From NCBI GenBank assembly GCA_023260975.1, contig JALQTK010000001.1:133265-197264 (forward strand): a stretch of DNA of 64,000 nucleotides, given 5' to 3'. Both the position numbers and the translations under genes were made by a program. This document shows, in pieces, positions 55,670 to 63,763 of the stretch. Position 1 is the stretch's first letter. Every line of letters starts with the position of its first letter. The notes beneath the pieces are model-generated. The model did not search any database. It was given only the letters and a program-made list of their open reading frames with translations, and had not been told where the DNA came from. Source of the DNA: Pseudidiomarina sp. GTDB lineage: Bacteria; Pseudomonadota; Gammaproteobacteria; Enterobacterales; Alteromonadaceae.

Positions 55670-56800
55670 TTAGTTTTGCGTCATGGCCGGCATGGTCAGC
55701 ACACCTTGCTGCCCAACCAGAATCAGCGATTGGTCTGGCATCACCAGCACATCTGTTAAGGTTGCACCGCTTGGGTGATTGCTTTCCTGAATAACCGTGT
55801 TCGCATCAATGTGCGCTACCATACCAGCGTTTCCAACTAAGTAAATACCGCCATCAGGGCTATTTACTGCGGCGTTTATATTGACCCGATTACGCAAACT
55901 GACTTGGGTAAAGCTGTGGCCTTGATCATCGCTATAAAAGACATTACCGCGTAAGCCAAACGCCCAAAGACGCTCAGCCGAATCAACAAATAAGCCGAAA
56001 TAAGAGCCACTGTAAGGTGCCTCTAGAGGGGTAAAGCTGACACCTTGATCGCTACTGACGAACAATAAACCTTGCTCACCAGCTAAATACACCAGCTTGC
56101 CATCAGTGGCTAAGGCATTAAAGTGAAACTCATCCGGATTAGTTAGCTCAGCATCAAGTACCTGCCAAGTTGTCCCGCCATCGTTTGAACGCACCACCGT
56201 GCCATAGGCGCCGACCGCAATCACGATCTGATCAGATAACGCCAAGACATCCAGAAACGGCCGGGTTGGGCCTTCCTCCTTCGCAATAGTGGCATTATCG
56301 AGCAGAAATTCTGTGCTCATCAGCTGCTCTTCGAGCAACATAATGCTGTCATCGTCGAGTTCGCCACTATCGAGTTGCGCCTGCAAATCAACTAAGCGTT
56401 GTTCAAATGCGGCGATTTGTAAATCGGCTAAGGCAAAGCCATCGAGCTGTTTGTGCCAGCTGGCGCCACCATCAGTGCTGTGCACAATGACCCCGTGATG
56501 GCCTACGGCCCAACCATGGTTTGCATCAATAAAATCAACCGCAGTAAAAAACACACTCGAGGGCACCGGCGCTTGCTGCCAGTTCGCAACGTCTGTACTG
56601 CGCACAATAACACCAAAATCGCCGACTGCGATTCGTTGTTCCCCAGCTTGGGTAATCTCTGTTAAAGTGGCTTTGCTAGCGAGTGGAGCGGCCATAGCAG
56701 GAGCGCTTATAACCTCAAAATCATTCGCAGCAACACCAGCGGGTGCCAGCGTTAATGTCAAGCCTAGCAATACGCAATTACAGGCGGTTGCTTTGATCAT
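55670..56800 (-). CDS. YCF48-like (photosystem II assembly factor-type) beta-propeller protein
   Basis: This 376-residue exported protein has a signal peptide (LLGLTLTLAPAGVAAND) and a chain of BNR/Asp-box repeats such as GVIVHSTDGGASWHKQ, GTVVRSNDGGTTWQVL and GNVFYSDDQGHSFTQ. These suggest a six- or seven-bladed propeller of the YCF48 group. In non-photosynthetic bacteria these proteins occur with MMPL transporters and DUF1329/DUF1302 proteins. The family's role is unknown. First gene of the YCF48-MMPL pair. Confidence 0.9.
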   Translation of the reverse strand: MIKATACNCVLLGLTLTLAPAGVAANDFEVISAPAMAAPLASKATLTEITQAGEQRIAVGDFGVIVRSTDVANWQQAPVPSSVFFTAVDFIDANHGWAVGHHGVIVHSTDGGASWHKQLDGFALADLQIAAFEQRLVDLQAQLDSGELDDDSIMLLEEQLMSTEFLLDNATIAKEEGPTRPFLDVLALSDQIVIAVGAYGTVVRSNDGGTTWQVLDAELTNPDEFHFNALATDGKLVYLAGEQGLLFVSSDQGVSFTPLEAPYSGSYFGLFVDSAERLWAFGLRGNVFYSDDQGHSFTQVSLRNRVNINAAVNSPDGGIYLVGNAGMVAHIDANTVIQESNHPSGATLTDVLVMPDQSLILVGQQGVLTMPAMTQN

Positions 56801-56971
56801 GGAACCCTCTTATGTTTAGGTCGTCTGAGAATTGTATTGTAAACAGTTGCAAAATTTCTACGGGCGATACATGCTATGGGTATTCCGTAGGAGGTCAAAC
56901 CAGCCGATACCCTACCGTAAACCAGATTCTAATGCTAGTATAAGTACGAAGAACAACAAGGAAAAGCAACG

Positions 56972-58327
56972 ATGAATAAAATGATGCTGAAAGCCGGACT
57001 ATTTGCTCTATCTGTCGTTTCCGCCAGTGTAATGGCGAAAGTAACGACCGAACAAGCCGATCGTCTGGGTCGCGATTTAACTCCAATGGGCGCTGAAATG
57101 GCGGCCAATGCTGATGGTTCGATTCCTGCCTGGACTGGTGGCTACAGTGTAAAAACTGATGGCGACATTCCAAGCCGTCCGGCCGACCCATTTGCTGATG
57201 ACCAAATTTTATTTACTATTACTCATGACAATCTAGACCAGCACAAAGATATGTTGTCTGCTGGCCAAATTGCCATGTTTGCAAAGTACCCAAGCTACAA
57301 AATGAATATTTACCCAACCCGTCGTTCTGCAGCTTATCCGCAAGACGTTTATGATGTGGTCAAGAAAAATGCCCTCAATGCTGAGTTAGTTGCCGGTGGT
57401 AACGGTTTAGCAAACTTTGATAAGCATGTGCCGTTCCCTATTCCAGAAAATGGTTTAGAAGTAATTTGGAACCACATCACACGCTATCGTGGTGGTGCAG
57501 TGACGCGTGTCGTCACCCAGTTGCGTGTGCTTGAGAATGGTGCACCGAATCCAGTTTTATTGCGTGAATCATTAGTATTCCCAGAATACATGGAAAGCGG
57601 TCGTGAAGCCGCTGACGACAATATTCTGTTCTACTTCTTACAAGAAGTACTGGCGCCAACTCAGTTAACCGGTACTGTGCTTCTGGTTCATGAAACCATT
57701 GACCAGGTTAAAGAAGCCCGTAAAGCATGGTTATATAACGCTGGTCAACGTCGCGTTCGTTTAGCACCTAACGTTGCCTACGATGGTCCAGGTACCGCGT
57801 CAGATGGCTTGCGTACAGCCGACGGCTTAGATATGTACAATGGTGCTCCAGATAAATATAACTGGGAACTGATTGGTAAACGCGAGATGTATATTGGTTA
57901 TAACAACTACAAGTTGATGGATACCAATTTAAAATATACAGATATCGTTAGCCCGGGTCATATCAATCAAGACTATGTCCGTTATGAGAAACACCGCGTT
58001 TGGGAAGTGAAAGCGACCCTGAAAGAAGGTGAGCGCCATCAGTACGCTGTCCGCCATATGTTTATCGATGAAGACACCTGGGGTGCAGCGGTTGTTGATC
58101 ACTACGATGAGCGTGGCAGTTTATGGCGTGTAGGTGAATCATACACGGCGCAGTTCTACTACCACGATACTCCGTGGATGGCTGCAGAAGCCTTGTATGA
58201 CCTAACATCTGGTCGTTATGTATTGCTTGGATTAGCGAACGAAGAAAAAGACTACATGGATTTTAGTATCAAGCCACGTCGTTCAGACTTCAGCACCGGC
58301 GCGCTGCGTCGTATGGGTATTCGTTAA
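56972..58327 (+). CDS. DUF1329-family exported protein
   Basis: This 451-residue protein has a signal peptide (LFALSVVSASVMAK, cleaved near residue 22). The family start AKVTTEQADRLGRDLTPMGAE and GSIPAWTGGY are typical of DUF1329, as are HVPFPIPENGLEVIWNHITRYRGG and the C-terminal SGRYVLLGLANEEK. I recall the family as having a LolA/LolB-like lipid-binding fold, which would fit carrying a lipid for the MMPL exporter encoded divergently nearby. A GGAAAAG site precedes the ATG. A strong two-way terminator follows. Confidence 0.92.
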   Translation: MNKMMLKAGLFALSVVSASVMAKVTTEQADRLGRDLTPMGAEMAANADGSIPAWTGGYSVKTDGDIPSRPADPFADDQILFTITHDNLDQHKDMLSAGQIAMFAKYPSYKMNIYPTRRSAAYPQDVYDVVKKNALNAELVAGGNGLANFDKHVPFPIPENGLEVIWNHITRYRGGAVTRVVTQLRVLENGAPNPVLLRESLVFPEYMESGREAADDNILFYFLQEVLAPTQLTGTVLLVHETIDQVKEARKAWLYNAGQRRVRLAPNVAYDGPGTASDGLRTADGLDMYNGAPDKYNWELIGKREMYIGYNNYKLMDTNLKYTDIVSPGHINQDYVRYEKHRVWEVKATLKEGERHQYAVRHMFIDEDTWGAAVVDHYDERGSLWRVGESYTAQFYYHDTPWMAAEALYDLTSGRYVLLGLANEEKDYMDFSIKPRRSDFSTGALRRMGIR

Positions 58328-58348
58328 TAACAACGATTGTTCCAAAGA

Positions 58349-58382
58349 CAAAAAAGCCAGCATAATTATGCTGGCTTTTTTT
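58349..58382. terminator. Bidirectional rho-independent terminator
   Basis: A perfect 28-base palindrome (58351-58378; arms AAAAGCCAGCATAA and its complement) is flanked by A and T runs, so it can end the DUF1329 transcript (plus) and the dehydrogenase operon (minus). Confidence 0.9.
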
Positions 58383-58409
58383 ATTGCCGGTACCCCAACG
58401 AGCAGCTTT

Positions 58410-59282
58410 TTATTTACCCTCGAAGCGCGCCAACAAACTTGAGGTATCCCAACGTGAACCACCCATTTTTTCCACTTCAGCATAAAACTGATCGACCAAC
58501 GCAGTAAGTGGCATGCTAACGCCCTGGCGCTGCGCTTCATCCAATACAATTTTCAAATCTTTACGCATCCACTGCACCGCAAAACCATGATTGTAGTGCT
58601 GGTCCCACATACTGCGATAACGGTTCTGCATTTGCCACGAACCCGCTGCGCCCTGGCTAATACAGCGTATTAAGCTATCGGCATCTAAACCAACTTTGCG
58701 AGCTAATTGCAGACCTTCGGCCAGACCTTGTACCACCCCAGCAATACAAACTTGATTGACCATTTTAGCCAATTGACCATGACCAGCTGGACCCATGTGT
58801 TGACGCGTTTTACAGTAACAGGCTAACACTGCATCGACCTGTTCCAGCACAGTCAAATCACCACCTATCATTGCGGTCAGTACGGCATTTTCAGCACCTG
58901 CTTGACCACCCGACACTGGCGCATCTAAAAAGCCGATGCCCCGCTCTGCAGCGGCCAAGGCCAACTCGCGGGCCAGCTCAGCCGACGCAGTAGTATGGTC
59001 GACCAATACCGAGCCAGCGCGCATACCCGCGAGCACGCCATCAGCACCGTAAACCACTGAACGCACGTCATCATCATTACCAACGCAAACCAACACCACA
59101 TCAGCCCCACGTGCTGCTTCACGCGGCGAGGCTGCAGCGCTGCCAGCATAATCACTGGCCCATTGGGTAGCCTTGGCAGTGGTGCGATTGTAGACTGTGG
59201 TAGCAAAGCCACGCTGTTGTAAATGGCGTGCCATCGGAGCGCCCATGACCCCTAAACCAATAAATGCGCATGACATACTCAT
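58410..59282 (-). CDS. Beta-hydroxyacid dehydrogenase (3-hydroxyisobutyrate / tartronate semialdehyde type)
   Basis: This 290-residue NAD(P) oxidoreductase has the Rossmann GLGVMGAPMARHL, the substrate loop DAPVSGGQAGAE and the catalytic Lys in GHGQLAKMVNQ. It is in the GarR/GlxR/MmsB family, which interconverts short hydroxy acids and semialdehydes; the exact substrate is uncertain. The ATG at 59282 overlaps the lipid kinase stop as ATGA, so it is the last gene of a coupled group. Confidence 0.9.
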   Translation of the reverse strand: MSMSCAFIGLGVMGAPMARHLQQRGFATTVYNRTTAKATQWASDYAGSAAASPREAARGADVVLVCVGNDDDVRSVVYGADGVLAGMRAGSVLVDHTTASAELARELALAAAERGIGFLDAPVSGGQAGAENAVLTAMIGGDLTVLEQVDAVLACYCKTRQHMGPAGHGQLAKMVNQVCIAGVVQGLAEGLQLARKVGLDADSLIRCISQGAAGSWQMQNRYRSMWDQHYNHGFAVQWMRKDLKIVLDEAQRQGVSMPLTALVDQFYAEVEKMGGSRWDTSSLLARFEGK

Positions 59283-60178
59283 GAAAAAACTCCTTGATGG
59301 TTCACTGGATTACTCGCTTTTGGCCGCAACACGGTAAGGCCTGCTGGAATACACTCAATCTTAATCGGTCCGAGCCCACGCAGGTCACCGTCGAGCTCAT
59401 AGTGCGCATCGGCACTACCCAGCTCATCGCTAGCCGATCGCTGCTGCTCTAACTCGCTACAATGCTCACTGCGTTGTCGCAACACCTGCAATAATATCCA
59501 TAGCTGGCGCCACCTATTACTTCGTGGCAGTGCCAACCACTGCAATTGTTCATGGTGACGGGAGCCAAGCGGATTGACCGCAATGCCACCACCAATAAAG
59601 CGACTGACCGCAGCAATATGACAATCATACCAAGCGCCGCGACGATAAACTTGCTGACGCCGAGATAGCGGGCCAAATACATAACGTAATAATGCGATAC
59701 TGTAACTTAAGCGACCAAACATCTGTTTCAGCCAGCGTGGTTGTAACGCAATAAGATCAGTGCTCAAACCACTGCCCGCGTGATTGATAAAGTATTCCTT
59801 ACCAGCTTTACCAATACTTACCTGATCGATTTGTAACTCAGCCTGCATACGCCAGCGCCAATCGCTCAAACCAAGATCGCGGGCAAAATCATTGCCGGTG
59901 CCGCAAGGAATAACAGTTAATCGCAGCGGCTGCAGAGCGATGAGCTGCGCGACTAAGTTAATACTACCATCACCACCAACCACCACCACTTCTTCAGCCT
60001 CAAGCAGTACTTGTCTGAGTTGCTGTAAATCATGCTCACGGCTTGGCGTGCTGGCTATTAAGCTAATTTGAGCTGGCGCTAATTGTCGCAAAAAGTACTG
60101 CTGATAAGCCTCTGCGCAATAAGCCGCGCGACGACGTAAACTATGGTAATAAATGACCACGCGAGCAGCTTCAAGCAT
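59279..60178 (-). CDS. YegS/BmrU-type diacylglycerol/lipid kinase
   Basis: This 299-residue kinase of the diacylglycerol kinase catalytic superfamily has the ATP-site GGDGSINLVAQLI (consensus GGDGT, here Ser) and PCGTGNDFARDLGLS. The C-terminal beta-sandwich includes ALPRSNRWRQ and the VTVLRPK-like ending. It would phosphorylate a membrane lipid or diacylglycerol. The ATG at 60178 overlaps the CmoM stop by eight bases (ATGCTTGA); an upstream frame start at 60208 would lie inside cmoM. Confidence 0.9.
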   Translation of the reverse strand: MLEAARVVIYYHSLRRRAAYCAEAYQQYFLRQLAPAQISLIASTPSREHDLQQLRQVLLEAEEVVVVGGDGSINLVAQLIALQPLRLTVIPCGTGNDFARDLGLSDWRWRMQAELQIDQVSIGKAGKEYFINHAGSGLSTDLIALQPRWLKQMFGRLSYSIALLRYVFGPLSRRQQVYRRGAWYDCHIAAVSRFIGGGIAVNPLGSRHHEQLQWLALPRSNRWRQLWILLQVLRQRSEHCSELEQQRSASDELGSADAHYELDGDLRGLGPIKIECIPAGLTVLRPKASNPVNHQGVFS

Positions 60179-60947
60179 GACCGACCAGCCAATGCAGATA
60201 GCGACCAATTTGATTGAATGGCGGTTGTTGGTTGAAGCGTAACTCTAATGCTAACAGCTCTTGGTAACGCTGTTGATCGCTGCGATTTCGCAAGTAATCA
60301 TGGAAGCAACGCACGCCAGTTTGTTGCGTGATTTGTAAGTTTAGCTGCTGCAGCCATTGACTCACTTGAAGTGGTTGCAGTGGCTGTTGTGGGCTCAATT
60401 TAACCTTCTTCTTAACCTGTAAATCATCATTCACGTAGTCAAAGTTTCCGTAAATCACATTCGCCAGCAACTTAGCATCGCGATTGTAAAACATCAGCGA
60501 TAACTGCCCCTGCTCGCGCATAAACTGTTTACACACGGCAAGCGCTGCGGCGGGATCAGTCAACCATTCAAGCACCGCATGACAAAGCACCAAGTCAAAC
60601 TGTTGGTTACCAAGTTGCTCAGGCAATTGTTGCAACGAGGCGATTAGATAACGATAGTGTTGCTGCAACCCTGCCTGCTCATGCGCTTGCATGGCGGCGG
60701 CGACCATCTCGGCAGAAATATCGGTATGGGTAACGTGATGACCGGCGGCCGCAAAACTTTGAGATAATTGGCCAAGCCCAGCACCAATATCCAATACCCG
60801 CAGTTTATTCGCTTGATCAATCAGTGGCTGTAAATCGCGCTGCAGCACCGCTAAGCGCAGTCGACCTTTGCCGGTAGCATATATATTACGGGCAAACTTA
60901 TCGCGCATGCCGGTAAAACTACGATCGTTGGATTGCTCGCCATTCAT
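60171..60947 (-). CDS. cmoM: tRNA 5-carboxymethoxyuridine methyltransferase
   Basis: This 258-residue SAM methyltransferase completes the mcmo5U modification at the wobble position of some tRNAs. The N-terminus KFARNIYATGKGRLR resembles E. coli CmoM (KFSRNIYGTTKGQLR), with SAM motif VLDIGAGLGQLSQSF and the C-terminal FDYV, TGVRCFHDYLR and GRYLH. It follows ybgI by five bases. Confidence 0.94.
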   Translation of the reverse strand: MNGEQSNDRSFTGMRDKFARNIYATGKGRLRLAVLQRDLQPLIDQANKLRVLDIGAGLGQLSQSFAAAGHHVTHTDISAEMVAAAMQAHEQAGLQQHYRYLIASLQQLPEQLGNQQFDLVLCHAVLEWLTDPAAALAVCKQFMREQGQLSLMFYNRDAKLLANVIYGNFDYVNDDLQVKKKVKLSPQQPLQPLQVSQWLQQLNLQITQQTGVRCFHDYLRNRSDQQRYQELLALELRFNQQPPFNQIGRYLHWLVGHA

Positions 60948-60952
60948 CGCGA

Positions 60953-61708
60953 TTAGGCCGGATTATCAATGTCAATAAATTCCACCTGCAGGCCAAACTT
61001 AGCGGCCAAATGCTCACCCAAGGCGTGGATACCGCAGCGTTCGGTGGCGTGATGACCAGCAGCATAAAAGGCAAGACCTTGTTCTCGCGCACTGTGCACC
61101 GTTTGTTCCGAGACTTCACCGGTAATGAAGGCATCACAACCCTGCGCTGCCGCGGCGTCAATATAGCCTTGGCCGCCACCACTGCACCAGGCAACTTTAC
61201 TAATCGGTTGCGAGCGTGGCACCATGCACGTGAGTGGACGCTTTAAGGCGCTGCTAATACGTTGCGCCAATTCCTCACTGGTCAGCGGCTGTGCTAACTC
61301 GGCGAAACGCACCAAGCCGCTCGGTGCAATACCAGGTAAGGCAGCACTACTGGTAAAACCAAACAACTCGGCCAATTGACGGTTATTACCCACATCAGCA
61401 TGAATATCGAGCGGTAAATGGTAGGCAAACAGATTGATATCATGCGCTAGCAAGGTTTTAATGCGGCGTTGCTTCATGCCGGTAATCGTTGCGGACTCTT
61501 GCTTCCAAAAATAGCCATGATGAACCAAGATAGCATCGGCGTTCACAGCTACCGCCGCATCAATAAGGGCTTGGCTGGCAGTCACTCCAGTAACCAAACG
61601 CTGCAGCTGCTGGCGGCCCTCAATTTGTAAACCATTAGGACAATAGTCACTTATACTGTCAGTGGCTAAGTAGTCACGCAGATACTGTTCAAGTTGCTGC
61701 CGTTGCAT
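60953..61708 (-). CDS. ybgI: NIF3-like metal-binding protein (YbgI)
   Basis: This 251-residue di-metal protein of the NIF3/YbgI family matches E. coli YbgI closely: SDYCPNGLQIEG, VHHGYFWKQES, HLPLDIHADVGNN, TGEVSEQTVHSAREQG and AAGHHATERCGIHALGE. The histidines and Glu in these motifs bind the metals. The activity is not settled; family members are linked to nucleotide or repair chemistry. First of the group ybgI-cmoM-lipid kinase-dehydrogenase. Confidence 0.95.
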   Translation of the reverse strand: MQRQQLEQYLRDYLATDSISDYCPNGLQIEGRQQLQRLVTGVTASQALIDAAVAVNADAILVHHGYFWKQESATITGMKQRRIKTLLAHDINLFAYHLPLDIHADVGNNRQLAELFGFTSSAALPGIAPSGLVRFAELAQPLTSEELAQRISSALKRPLTCMVPRSQPISKVAWCSGGGQGYIDAAAAQGCDAFITGEVSEQTVHSAREQGLAFYAAGHHATERCGIHALGEHLAAKFGLQVEFIDIDNPA

Positions 61709-61816
61709 AGGCGATCCTAGTTGCTGCGGCGCAGTTACAGCGCCATAAATTAGACATTGTCAGAAAAAACCAGTATAAAAAGTCATCTCTCTCGTCGCCA
61801 TATAGGATGAAAACCA

Positions 61817-62203
61817 ATGAGCAAACTCGATAAAGACCAAGTTATTGCCGATTTTACCGCAGCTTACCAACAAGCTCACGGTAAAAAACCACATATTGAA
61901 GCAGCCAGTGGCTGGTTTAGTGTCGATGGTGGTAAGAATGTGCGCTTAGCACAACTTGCCGAGGCAGCAGCTGAATTATCGACCAGTAGCAAGAAACCGA
62001 CCAAAGCTGCTGCAAAACCAGCGAGCAAAGCGCCTGCCAAAGCTGATACAGCGACCAAAGCCAGCAAAACAGCGCAACCAAAGGCTGCAAAAAAAGCTAC
62101 TGTTAAGGTCAAAGATAGTGGCAATGGGCTCACCGCGAAAGAGCTATGGCGGCAAAAACTGCAGCAAGGCGCTACCAATGCGCGCCTGCCAAGAGGTTTC
62201 TAG
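61817..62203 (+). CDS. Small protein with Lys/Ala-rich tail, unknown function
   Basis: This 128-residue protein has an N-terminal ordered part (residues 1-50: ADFTAAYQQAHGKKPHIEAA, GWFSVDGGKNVRLAQL) and a long low-complexity tail rich in Lys, Ala, Thr and Pro (about 58-100), ending with a conserved-looking LTAKELWRQKL ... RLPRGF. The tail recalls histone H1-like bacterial proteins that bind nucleic acids, but the head is not a known DNA-binding domain to me. A GGATG site lies ahead of the ATG. It ends one base before the convergent DUF3833 gene. Confidence 0.8.
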   Translation: MSKLDKDQVIADFTAAYQQAHGKKPHIEAASGWFSVDGGKNVRLAQLAEAAAELSTSSKKPTKAAAKPASKAPAKADTATKASKTAQPKAAKKATVKVKDSGNGLTAKELWRQKLQQGATNARLPRGF

Positions 62204-62725
62204 TTACTTTTTGCCGATATAAATCGTGATTTCACCCACTGGAATGCCAAATTTGCGCATTTCGGTGCGGTTTATCATATTATTCTCGTCAATCAGGTAG
62301 AGCCAGTCGTCTAAGGTGATCACAAACGGTTCACCGTCGAGCTTAAGTTCTAAATCGTATACCCAGTTCAGGGTATTCCCAGCAACTTTTCCGGCAGCAC
62401 TGCCAATCACATCATCAGCGCGACCTAGATAATGTCCTTCAGCGGTTTTGCTGATATACCAAATACGCTTTGAGGTGCTGCCGTCGTCATAGTAAAAGGT
62501 TTCGTCTAGCACCCCTTCGTTGCCAGTCCAAGTACCGACCATATCGACTTTAAAACGCTGGTTTACCCTATTGCTATAGTCTTGCACCATGCCATAAGCC
62601 ACCAGCTCACCATTAAAAAACTGCTCTAGCTTTAATTCTGGTTTTACTCCAGCATAATCTTCCAGTTGCGCAGAACACCCCATTAATACCAATACAGTGA
62701 TACCAACCAGCCATAATTTTTTCAT
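62204..62725 (-). CDS. DUF3833-family lipoprotein
   Basis: This 173-residue protein has a lipoprotein signal (VLVLMGCSAQ, Cys17) and the DUF3833 pattern LEQFFNGELVAYGMVQDYSN, FKVDMVGTWTG and WLYLIDENNMINRTEMRKFGIPVGEITIYI. The family is uncharacterised but regularly found beside the cyclopropane-synthase/DUF2878/chalcone-isomerase-like genes, as here. Its ATG overlaps the preceding gene's stop as ATGA. Confidence 0.9.
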   Translation of the reverse strand: MKKLWLVGITVLVLMGCSAQLEDYAGVKPELKLEQFFNGELVAYGMVQDYSNRVNQRFKVDMVGTWTGNEGVLDETFYYDDGSTSKRIWYISKTAEGHYLGRADDVIGSAAGKVAGNTLNWVYDLELKLDGEPFVITLDDWLYLIDENNMINRTEMRKFGIPVGEITIYIGKK

Positions 62726-63246
62726 GGTGTTACTCCAATTAATTGCTTGCGTTCATCATCAAATCGACTTTTCTCATCAAGCCATATCGCCAAAAACTGG
62801 TCGGTAAATAATTGTGATTCTATCGTACCTAACAGCCCATCGGCATTGTAAAAATCAGCAAAGCCATTATCGTCTTCCACTAACATTAAGCAGTCACCCT
62901 GGTTGACATCAGGCCACATGCTGCGCAGATTAGTTAACCAAGTTTGATGCTCTGCAGTCAGCTCGATACCTAAGCGTCGCCATTCATCAGCAGTGGTATC
63001 GACCAAATCGTCGGCCGCGATACTGCGCAAATAGCGAAGCCGCAAAAGCCGTTGATTATAACTCGGGTACTTGCCGCTATCAGTCCATAATTCAGCATCG
63101 TAGACAGACCAGAAAAGTACTTTTAAGCGTGTTTTACCCACTTGCTCAAACGAGTTTTCAGGCGGAATAGGACAACTCTCCTGCGCTGTTACTGCAGAGC
63201 TCGTCAGCGCCAGCAATAAGCTAGCGAGTGCTAGGAGTTTGTTCAT
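62722..63246 (-). CDS. Chalcone isomerase-like exported protein
   Basis: This 174-residue protein has a signal peptide (LLALASLLLALTSSAVTAQ). The body has the bacterial chalcone-isomerase-like pattern QVGKTRLKVLFWSVYDAELWTDSG, LRLRYLRSIAADDLVDTTADEW and FYNADGLLGTIE. Bacterial members are not flavonoid enzymes; some appear to bind fatty acids. Start at 63246 overlaps the DUF2878 frame by 26 bases. Confidence 0.88.
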   Translation of the reverse strand: MNKLLALASLLLALTSSAVTAQESCPIPPENSFEQVGKTRLKVLFWSVYDAELWTDSGKYPSYNQRLLRLRYLRSIAADDLVDTTADEWRRLGIELTAEHQTWLTNLRSMWPDVNQGDCLMLVEDDNGFADFYNADGLLGTIESQLFTDQFLAIWLDEKSRFDDERKQLIGVTP

Positions 63247-63763
63247 TGCGATTATCTCCGTTGTGCATTAACTTGGCGAAAATCACCATATAGATAGCCC
63301 ACAGCAGCGCATAAATCAGCCATAACTGCCATTCTGGCCGCAACAGCACGGCGGCATCTAAGCGAATTCCGATGGCGTAGGTTAAAGGACCGCTGGCGAT
63401 ACCAATGAACCCAGCTAGCCAATAACGACCAGCCACCCAATCGAGGGTATTCATCAACATCGCGACAAAACCAGCCCACAGCAGCACCAGCCATAGCGGC
63501 AACCAACCGCCGTTGAAGCTAATAATACCACTGCTAATAACAGTCATTTCTAACGCTAAACCGAGCAGCAGTAACTGCGCGTACAAGCGCAGTTGGAACG
63601 GTCGACCAGCAGTGCTGATATAAATTTGTACCGCCACCAGCAGCACGGTTGCCAGTAACCATCCATCACGCCCCGCAACTGCGGCAAACCAGACCAAATC
63701 AAACCAAAACAGGCCGATGATACGTCGCCAATTGCCGCTCAGTAAGCGTTTAATTAACGACAT
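63221..63763 (-). CDS. DUF2878-family membrane protein
   Basis: This 180-residue integral membrane protein has about six spans and matches the DUF2878 style (FWFDLVWFAAVAGRD, PLTYAIGIRLDAA). Function unknown; the family travels with the cyclopropane synthase next to it. Its ATG overlaps that gene's stop by ten bases. Confidence 0.87.
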   Translation of the reverse strand: MSLIKRLLSGNWRRIIGLFWFDLVWFAAVAGRDGWLLATVLLVAVQIYISTAGRPFQLRLYAQLLLLGLALEMTVISSGIISFNGGWLPLWLVLLWAGFVAMLMNTLDWVAGRYWLAGFIGIASGPLTYAIGIRLDAAVLLRPEWQLWLIYALLWAIYMVIFAKLMHNGDNRNEQTPSTR

